Assembly: GCA_964548535.1 (NCBI GenBank)
Contig: CAZJRQ010000018.1
Coordinates: 1 to 48,296 of the forward strand
Source: CAZJRQ01 sp964548535
GTDB taxonomy: Bacteria > Bacillota > Clostridia > Oscillospirales > Ruminococcaceae
DNA: 48,296 nt
Direction of reading: 5' to 3'
The translations under genes and the position numbers were made by a program. Positions 43,199 to 48,296 of this stretch are shown in pieces. The notes under the pieces were generated by a model. That model saw only the letters and a list, made by a program, of their open reading frames with translations. It was not told where the DNA came from and did no database searches. The first letter of the stretch is position 1. The number at the start of each line of letters is the position of its first letter.

Positions 43199-43648
43199 AT
43201 GACTCCAATGCAGTTAGGTGTTGCGGTTGAAACTCAAGTTTTCTTGTTCTCTTGTCTTGCTGGATTGGGGCTTGGGGCAGCTTATGATTGTTTGCGTGTT
43301 TTCCGCACACTCATTCCTCACAATAAGATTTTTATTTTTATCGAGGATTTTTTATATGCTTTGCTTTTTGGGTTTGTTTATTTTGTTTTTGCGATTGAAG
43401 GCTCGGGTCAGCTCAGGTTTTTTATTCTTGTAGGCATGCTTATTGGGGCTTTGCTTGAGCGAATTTTGCTTGGTAATTTTGTTGTTTTTGTTGTTGGGGC
43501 GGTCGCAAATGTAATTTGGAAGTATATTGTTAATCCTGTTGTAAGTTTTATAACTAAAATTGCACTAATTATTAAGCCGGTTTTTGTAAGAAATACACCA
43601 ACTTTTCGAAAAAGTAAAAAAATAAGGGAAAAAGCCTTGAAAGTCTAG
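43199..43648 (+). CDS. yabQ: Spore cortex biosynthesis protein YabQ
   Basis: This 149-residue membrane protein has about four hydrophobic segments and begins MTPMQLGVAVETQVFLFSCL, with GAAYDCLRVFRTLIPHNK as in YabQ. YabQ is required for cortex peptidoglycan in B. subtilis spores. GAGGTGG lies before the ATG. A vegetative-type promoter for divIC begins inside its 3' end. Confidence 0.88.
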   Translation: MTPMQLGVAVETQVFLFSCLAGLGLGAAYDCLRVFRTLIPHNKIFIFIEDFLYALLFGFVYFVFAIEGSGQLRFFILVGMLIGALLERILLGNFVVFVVGAVANVIWKYIVNPVVSFITKIALIIKPVFVRNTPTFRKSKKIREKALKV

Positions 43649-43666
43649 TTTTTAATGGTGTATAAT
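43637..43666 (+). promoter_or_regulatory. Sigma-A promoter of divIC inside the yabQ 3' end
   Basis: TTGAAA (43637-43642), an 18-base spacer and TATAAT (43661-43666). The -35 box overlaps the last codons of yabQ. It would let divIC and yabR be made in growing cells independently of sporulation. Confidence 0.75.
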
Positions 43667-43722
43667 AGTATATATGTATATGAAAAAGTATGGAGATTGT
43701 TTAGAAAGGAAGTGTAGTTTAA

Positions 43723-44031
43723 ATGTCTAAGGACAAAACTAAAAAAGACGGAAAATCAAAGTTTGGTAAAATATTTACTTCAATGGCTGTATTTTGTTTT
43801 CTAATCTACGCAATCTTTAGTGCAATTTCTCAGCAGGCTCAAATTGCTCAGCTAAAAAAACAGGAGAGCGAGCTTAATACAAAACTTACTGAGGCTAAGG
43901 CTCAAAATGATGAGTATATAAGACTTTTGAGTGCTGATGATGAGGCAGAATATATGGAACGTATTGCTATTGAGAGATTGGGATATGCTTATCCTAATGA
44001 GCGCAGGTTTTATGTTGTTGAGGGTAAATAA
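43723..44031 (+). CDS. divIC: Cell-division protein DivIC/FtsB
   Basis: DivIC is a bitopic divisome protein that links FtsL and other division proteins. The 102-residue protein has a basic cytoplasmic N-terminus, one membrane helix (about 19-37), a coiled-coil segment (QIAQLKKQESELNTKLTEAKAQ) and the family end AIERLGYAYPNERRFYVV. AAAGGAAGTG precedes the ATG. Confidence 0.9.
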   Translation: MSKDKTKKDGKSKFGKIFTSMAVFCFLIYAIFSAISQQAQIAQLKKQESELNTKLTEAKAQNDEYIRLLSADDEAEYMERIAIERLGYAYPNERRFYVVEGK

Positions 44032-44095
44032 CTTCTGCAGTTTGTTTGAAATTGCAGTTTTATAAATATAATGTTAGAGAGGATAAAAAATACAG

Positions 44096-44695
44096 ATGCA
44101 GCTTGAAGTCGGAAAAATTTATGAGGGAAAAGTTACAGGCATTACCAAGTTTGGTGCTTTTGTTGAATTAGACAAGGACACTACGGGTATGGTTCATATT
44201 TCAGAGGTTGCTAATACCTTTGTTAGTGAAATAAAAGATCATTTACAGGAAGGGCAAACTGTAAAAGTTAAGGTTCTTGCTGTCGGTGATGATAATAAAA
44301 TTAGTTTGTCTATTAAAAAGGCATTGCCAGCACCACCAAGGAAGCCAAGAGAAGGTGGTTTTAACAATCAACGTTCTGGCGGTCAGAATAATAGATTTAA
44401 TCAAAATGGACAAAATCAAAATAGACAAGGTCAAGGTGGGCAATTTAATAGACAAGGTGGTCAGGGCGGACAGAACAGATTTAATAATCAGGGTGCTAGA
44501 CGTAAGCCTTTTGAAAACAGAGAACCACAAGATTTTACAAAGAATCCACCGCCTGTTTTTGATACAAAACCAAATTCTGAAAACGCTGCTTTTGAAGATA
44601 TGCTAAGCAAATTTAAAACATCTAGTGAGGATCGTTTTTCTGATTTGAAGCATGTTATTGACAACAAAAGAAGAAGTTCTTCTCGAAGAAAATAA
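44096..44695 (+). CDS. yabR: S1-domain RNA-binding protein YabR
   Basis: YabR carries a single S1 domain (about 1-75: KIYEGKVTGITKFGAFVELD, GMVHISEVA, VKVKVLAVGDDNKISLSIK), likely binding RNA or the ribosome. A low-complexity Gly/Asn/Gln/Arg-rich segment follows, then an acidic region and the basic tail KRRSSSRRK. The long Asn/Gln/Gly stretch is larger than in B. subtilis YabR. It follows divIC, as in other Firmicutes. Confidence 0.9.
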   Translation: MQLEVGKIYEGKVTGITKFGAFVELDKDTTGMVHISEVANTFVSEIKDHLQEGQTVKVKVLAVGDDNKISLSIKKALPAPPRKPREGGFNNQRSGGQNNRFNQNGQNQNRQGQGGQFNRQGGQGGQNRFNNQGARRKPFENREPQDFTKNPPPVFDTKPNSENAAFEDMLSKFKTSSEDRFSDLKHVIDNKRRSSSRRK

Positions 44696-44703
44696 GACTT
44701 TAG

Positions 44704-44731
44704 GGGTTACTTTATTGTAACCCTTTATTTG
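44704..44731 (+). terminator. Intrinsic terminator after yabR
   Basis: GGGTTAC (44704-44710) and GTAACCC (44717-44723) pair around TTTATT, followed by TTTATTTGTTTTT. Confidence 0.85.
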
Positions 44732-44803
44732 TTTTTGGTGATAAATAGTTGTTTGAAGTTAAAATTGATTTATGTTATATAATGGGCTTTGGAGGGACTT
44801 TAA

Positions 44804-45067
44804 ATGAAGAATTTTAAAAAGACGCTGGCTTTTATATTTTTTCTGCTGGTTGGAATTGTGTTAGGTGCTTTTTTGGCTTATCTTTGCAAGGGTAAAAGTG
44901 GATTAGACTGGCTTTCTTGGGGCAAAAGTGTGGGTGTTGAGAATTTTGCAGTTGATTTTTCGGTTATAAAATTCCATATTGGTTTTATGATTAATGTTAC
45001 TATTTCGCAGATAATTATGGTGGCTATCTCTCTTATTGTATATGCGAAGACCTGCAAAAATTTATAA
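44804..45067 (+). CDS. DUF4321 small membrane protein
   Basis: This 87-residue protein has two membrane helices (about 8-27 and 66-82) around an exported loop, DWLSWGKSVGVENFAVDFSV. It matches the form of DUF4321 proteins of Clostridia (GK-containing loop, VIKFHIGFMINVTIS). The ATG is preceded by GGAGGG. Function is unknown. Confidence 0.8.
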   Translation: MKNFKKTLAFIFFLLVGIVLGAFLAYLCKGKSGLDWLSWGKSVGVENFAVDFSVIKFHIGFMINVTISQIIMVAISLIVYAKTCKNL

Positions 45068-45083
45068 TTAAACGGAGTTTTAA

Positions 45084-45764
45084 ATGAGGAAGTTTAAAAA
45101 TATAATATCTTTTTTAGTTGTTTTTTGTGCTGTTATTTTTAGTTCCTGCGGTGAGGTTAATCCTAAGGTTGACGGTGATGATTTGATTTATCAGGCTAGG
45201 AAGGATTATGCTGCTTTAGACAGTGCTAAGGTTGTTATGACTAACATTGATACGGATGAGGTTGAACAAACTTTTACTTTTAAATATGATGAAAAAGATG
45301 TTTTGATGTTTTCGTATGAGGGTAAAAGTGAAAATTCGGAATATGCACAGTACAACAACGGTTTAGAGAATATTACATACGAGAATGGCGAGTACAGCTA
45401 TCTTCAAAAAGGTGATGACGGGTTTAATCTTTTTACGAGAGATATGACTCACGCGCAGGCTGATGAGGGCTTGATTTTGTTTGTTCCTAAGGCTGTAAAA
45501 AAGGCTGAGGTTACTAAGGACGGCAACAGCACTAAAATTGTTCATGATTATGATGTATCTGAAATTTCTGCTACTGCTGAAAATGGGGAAGTTGTTGGTT
45601 TTTCTGTAACTTATTATTTTGAGGCGGACAAGCTTTTGTATTTTACTGAGGATACGAAAGTTGATGAGAATGGTGAGCAGAAAAATTATGATTATAAGAT
45701 TGAAATTACACAGCAAAATTCTGTTTTGAAAATTGAGAATACTGTTGAAAAATACAAAAAATGA
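45084..45764 (+). CDS. Lipoprotein of unknown function (LolA/LppX-like form)
   Basis: This 226-residue lipoprotein has the signal MRKFKNIISFLVVFCAVIFS and lipobox SSCG. Repeated beta-strand stretches (VVMTNIDTDEVEQTFTFKYD, GFSVTYYFEADKLLYFTED) suggest a LolA- or LppX-like half-barrel, though I cannot confirm it. It lies 16 bases after the DUF4321 gene and probably shares its transcript. Confidence 0.65.
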   Translation: MRKFKNIISFLVVFCAVIFSSCGEVNPKVDGDDLIYQARKDYAALDSAKVVMTNIDTDEVEQTFTFKYDEKDVLMFSYEGKSENSEYAQYNNGLENITYENGEYSYLQKGDDGFNLFTRDMTHAQADEGLILFVPKAVKKAEVTKDGNSTKIVHDYDVSEISATAENGEVVGFSVTYYFEADKLLYFTEDTKVDENGEQKNYDYKIEITQQNSVLKIENTVEKYKK

Positions 45765-45821
45765 TAGATTTTGATATATATCTTTTTTTTATATATTTTG
45801 TTAGGATTATTTAAATTACTA

Positions 45822-45850
45822 TTGACTTTTGTGTGAAAAAGCACTATAAT
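45822..45850 (+). promoter_or_regulatory. Sigma-A promoter of secDF
   Basis: TTGACT (45822-45827), a 17-base spacer and TATAAT (45845-45850) lie about 70 bases before the GTG start of secDF. Confidence 0.8.
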
Positions 45851-45922
45851 TATAAAGTCAATGTATATGCACGAATGCTATATATTTATGTATATAATAA
45901 TTATTTTTAGGAGGAAAAATTA

Positions 45923-48289
45923 GTGCGAAAAGTTAAAAAACCAACGTTTTTTATTGTTTTATTTTGTATCTTGGCATTAACTTATCTAACTTTTGTTGGG
46001 ATTCATACATATTATGGTGATACAACAACAACTTGGATCAAGAGTGCAAATGAAATACGCTGGGGAATTGATATCCAGGGCGGTGTAAATGCTACTTTTG
46101 AACCAGAAACTGAGGAGAAGGCTACAAAAACTGAAATGGACGCTGCTAAGGCTGTTATAGAACAGCGTTTGGTAAGTCAGAATATTACTGACAGTGAGGT
46201 TTATGTAGATTATTCAAAACAGCGTGTTATGGTTTCTTTCCCTTGGCAAGTTGGTGAATCGGATTTTGATCCTGAGGCTGCTGTTTCTGAACTTGGTGAA
46301 ACTGCTATGCTTACATTCCGCAAGGGTACTTCGGAAGATGGCGATGAGGTTTTAACAGGCTCAGATATAAAAAAAGCTGAGGCACAGCAAACTACAGATT
46401 CTGCTACAAATCAGATTGTATATGTTGTTAGTCTTGAACTTAATAAGTCGGGCACTACAAAATTTGCTGAAGCTACTACTGAACTTGCTAGCAGCAATGG
46501 ACAGATTTCTATCTGGATGGACGATGATATGATTTCTGCTCCTAGCGTTCAGAGCTCAATTACTGATGGTAAGGCTCAAATTTCTGGTAATTTTACTTAT
46601 GATTCTGCTAAGGCTCTTGCTGATAAAATTAACGCAGGTGCTTTGCCATTTAAATTAACAACTACAAGCACTAATATTATTTCGGCTACTTTGGGCGAGG
46701 GTGCTAAGAGTGCAATGGTTATTGCTGGTATTATTGCATTTGTTATAGTATCTATTTTTGTAATTTCTATGTACAGACTTCCTGGTGCTGTTGCAGTTAT
46801 TGCTTTGATTGGACAGGTTGCTGGTTCAATTGCTTGTGTTTCAGGATTCTTTGGAAATATTGATAGCTTTACGCTTACGATTCCGGGTATTGCGGGTATT
46901 ATACTTGCTATCGGAATGGGTGTTGACGCCAACGTTATTACGGCGGAGCGTATTAAGGAAGAACTTCGAAATGGCAAGACTATAAATGGTGCGATTGAAC
47001 AAGGTTACAAGCGTGCTTGGAGTGCTGTTTTTGACGGAAATATTACTGTAATTTTTGTTGCGGTAATTCTTATGGGTGCATTTGGACCGACTGACAGCGT
47101 ATTTGGTACTCTGCTAAAACCACTGTTCTTTATGTTTGGTGCGTCATCTGCTGGTACTATTTACTCACTTGGTTACACTTTGCTTGTTGGTATTATTTTG
47201 AACTTTGTATTTGGTATTTTCGCATCTCGTTTAATGCTTATGTCAATTTCTAAGTTTAAATTCTTTAGAAAACGTAAATTCTTTGGCGTTCCTGAAGATG
47301 AAGAGGAAATTGCTAAGATTCGTGAAAAGAAGAATAAGGCTCTTAATGTTACTGGTCACAGCAAGGTATTTTACTCAATCTCATGCGGATTGATTGCTTT
47401 GTTTATTATTCTTACAGCTACAATCGGACTTAACTTTGCTCTTGAATTTAAGGGCGGTACTATTATTTCTTATACTTACACTGGAGATATTGACACTAAC
47501 GATGTTGCAAAGCTTGTTGAGGATACAATTGGAGAGAAGTGCAATGTATCAAAGGGTGAGAATTATTCAAGCAGTGATACAACGATTAAAGTTTCATTCT
47601 CTTCTAAGGAAGGAATAAGCAACAAAAAGCAGGACGAGCTTAAATCTGCAATGGAGAAAACTTTTGCAGACAATGAAATTAAGGTTCTTGAGTCTAGCGA
47701 CGTTGCTGCTACAAGCGGTAAAGAATTTTTCCTAAAATGTATTGTTACTTGCGCATTCGCAGCAGTTGTAATGATTATTTACATTGGATTTAGATTTAGA
47801 AAAATCGGCGGACTTTCTGCTGGATGTTTTGCAGTAATAGGACTTTTGCATGATATGTTCATGGTATATGGAACATTTGTTATCTTCAAGTTTGATATTA
47901 ATGCAAACTTCGTTGCGGTTCTTCTTACAATTTTGGGTTACTCAATTAACTCGACAATTATTGTTTACGACCGTATTCGTGAAAATCGCAACATTTACGG
48001 TAAGAAGAAATCTATTGAAGAATTGGTTAATCTATCGATTACTCAAACAATGGGACGTTCGATTAATACTACAATTTCGACAATACTTGCTATGTCAACT
48101 GTAGCTATTGTATGCTTGATTTTTGGTATTTCATCAATTATGAGTTTTGCATTCCCACTAATCGTTGGTATGATTGCTGGTGTATACTCTTCAAATTGTA
48201 TTGCTCCAACTCTTTGGGTTAAGTGGCAGAAGCATAAAGAAGCTAAGACACCTCAGAAAAATCAAACAATGAAGAAAAAAAGGTCCTAG
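45923..48289 (+). CDS. secDF: Protein translocase SecD-SecF fusion
   Basis: SecDF uses the proton gradient to help SecYEG export proteins. The 788-residue protein carries both halves: SecD (EIRWGIDIQGGVNATFEPE, then the exported domain and the TM motif GIAGIILAIGMGVDANVITA) and SecF (NFALEFKGGTIISYTYTG, then LTILGYSINSTIIVYDRIRE). Twelve membrane segments are expected. The GTG start follows AGGAGG. It is complete, ending at 48289, seven bases before the window end. Confidence 0.96.
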   Translation: MRKVKKPTFFIVLFCILALTYLTFVGIHTYYGDTTTTWIKSANEIRWGIDIQGGVNATFEPETEEKATKTEMDAAKAVIEQRLVSQNITDSEVYVDYSKQRVMVSFPWQVGESDFDPEAAVSELGETAMLTFRKGTSEDGDEVLTGSDIKKAEAQQTTDSATNQIVYVVSLELNKSGTTKFAEATTELASSNGQISIWMDDDMISAPSVQSSITDGKAQISGNFTYDSAKALADKINAGALPFKLTTTSTNIISATLGEGAKSAMVIAGIIAFVIVSIFVISMYRLPGAVAVIALIGQVAGSIACVSGFFGNIDSFTLTIPGIAGIILAIGMGVDANVITAERIKEELRNGKTINGAIEQGYKRAWSAVFDGNITVIFVAVILMGAFGPTDSVFGTLLKPLFFMFGASSAGTIYSLGYTLLVGIILNFVFGIFASRLMLMSISKFKFFRKRKFFGVPEDEEEIAKIREKKNKALNVTGHSKVFYSISCGLIALFIILTATIGLNFALEFKGGTIISYTYTGDIDTNDVAKLVEDTIGEKCNVSKGENYSSSDTTIKVSFSSKEGISNKKQDELKSAMEKTFADNEIKVLESSDVAATSGKEFFLKCIVTCAFAAVVMIIYIGFRFRKIGGLSAGCFAVIGLLHDMFMVYGTFVIFKFDINANFVAVLLTILGYSINSTIIVYDRIRENRNIYGKKKSIEELVNLSITQTMGRSINTTISTILAMSTVAIVCLIFGISSIMSFAFPLIVGMIAGVYSSNCIAPTLWVKWQKHKEAKTPQKNQTMKKKRS

Positions 48290-48296
48290 CGCGGAC

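Noticed and set aside
1..48296. tRNA, rRNA, tmRNA, SRP RNA, transposase or prophage genes
   Set aside because: None was recognised on either strand by eye; a covariance-model search would be needed to exclude small RNAs.

Overview
This 48.3-kb window looks like the chromosomal replication-origin region of a low-GC, spore-forming-lineage Firmicute of class Clostridia, most like Oscillospiraceae/Ruminococcaceae. The evidence is the gene order rpmH-rnpA-yidD-yidC-jag diverging from dnaA-dnaN-yaaA-recF-remB-gyrB-gyrA, the sporulation genes yabP and yabQ, a fused secDF, and AT-rich DNA with strong Shine-Dalgarno sites. No tRNA, rRNA, CRISPR array, phage gene or transposase was seen. The species was not identified.

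Layout. 1-3332 (minus): the ribosome/RNase P/membrane-insertion operon rpmH, rnpA, yidD, yidC, jag. 3333-3849: divergent promoters for rpmH and dnaA. 3850-14392 (plus): dnaA, an 880-nt oriC, dnaN, an S4-domain gene, recF, remB, gyrB, a YcxB-like membrane protein and gyrA, closed by a strong bidirectional terminator. 14461-21987 (minus, head-on to replication): an accessory block. It holds a membrane-tethered ECF sigma factor followed by two lipoproteins that share a nearly identical leader, a zinc-ribbon protein with an Asn/Gln-rich 42-bp tandem repeat broken by a run of N, another lipoprotein behind an apparent attenuator, and alanine racemase. 22110-24161 (plus): a SLOG protein, a degenerate LCP-like protein and a PII-like protein.

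24402-35955 (plus): a translation/RNA block, rimP-nusA-rnpM-ylxQ-infB-rbfA-nrnA-truB, then a NudC-type Nudix hydrolase, ribF, a lipoprotein and gltX. 36139-41036: a Gld-like ABC transporter cluster (ATPase, permease, GldG-like, DUF4340). 41265-42667: a small unknown gene and a divergent CbiB-like membrane protein on the minus strand. 42917-44695: yabP-yabQ-divIC-yabR. 44804-48289: a DUF4321 protein, a lipoprotein and secDF.

Most notable points: (i) oriC carries about ten copies of a non-canonical DnaA-box-like sequence (core TTTCAAC) followed by a GC-rich palindrome and a textbook DnaA-trio tract, and DnaA has a matching change in its DNA-reading signature; (ii) the tethered ECF sigma/lipoprotein operon has an ECF-type candidate promoter, suggesting a self-controlled envelope-sensing system; (iii) the N-run lies in a 42-bp repeat, and repeat phase alone predicts a true gap of 29+42k nt, which restores the reading frame. 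Coordinates of motifs were counted by hand, and family assignments come from motif recognition, not database searches.
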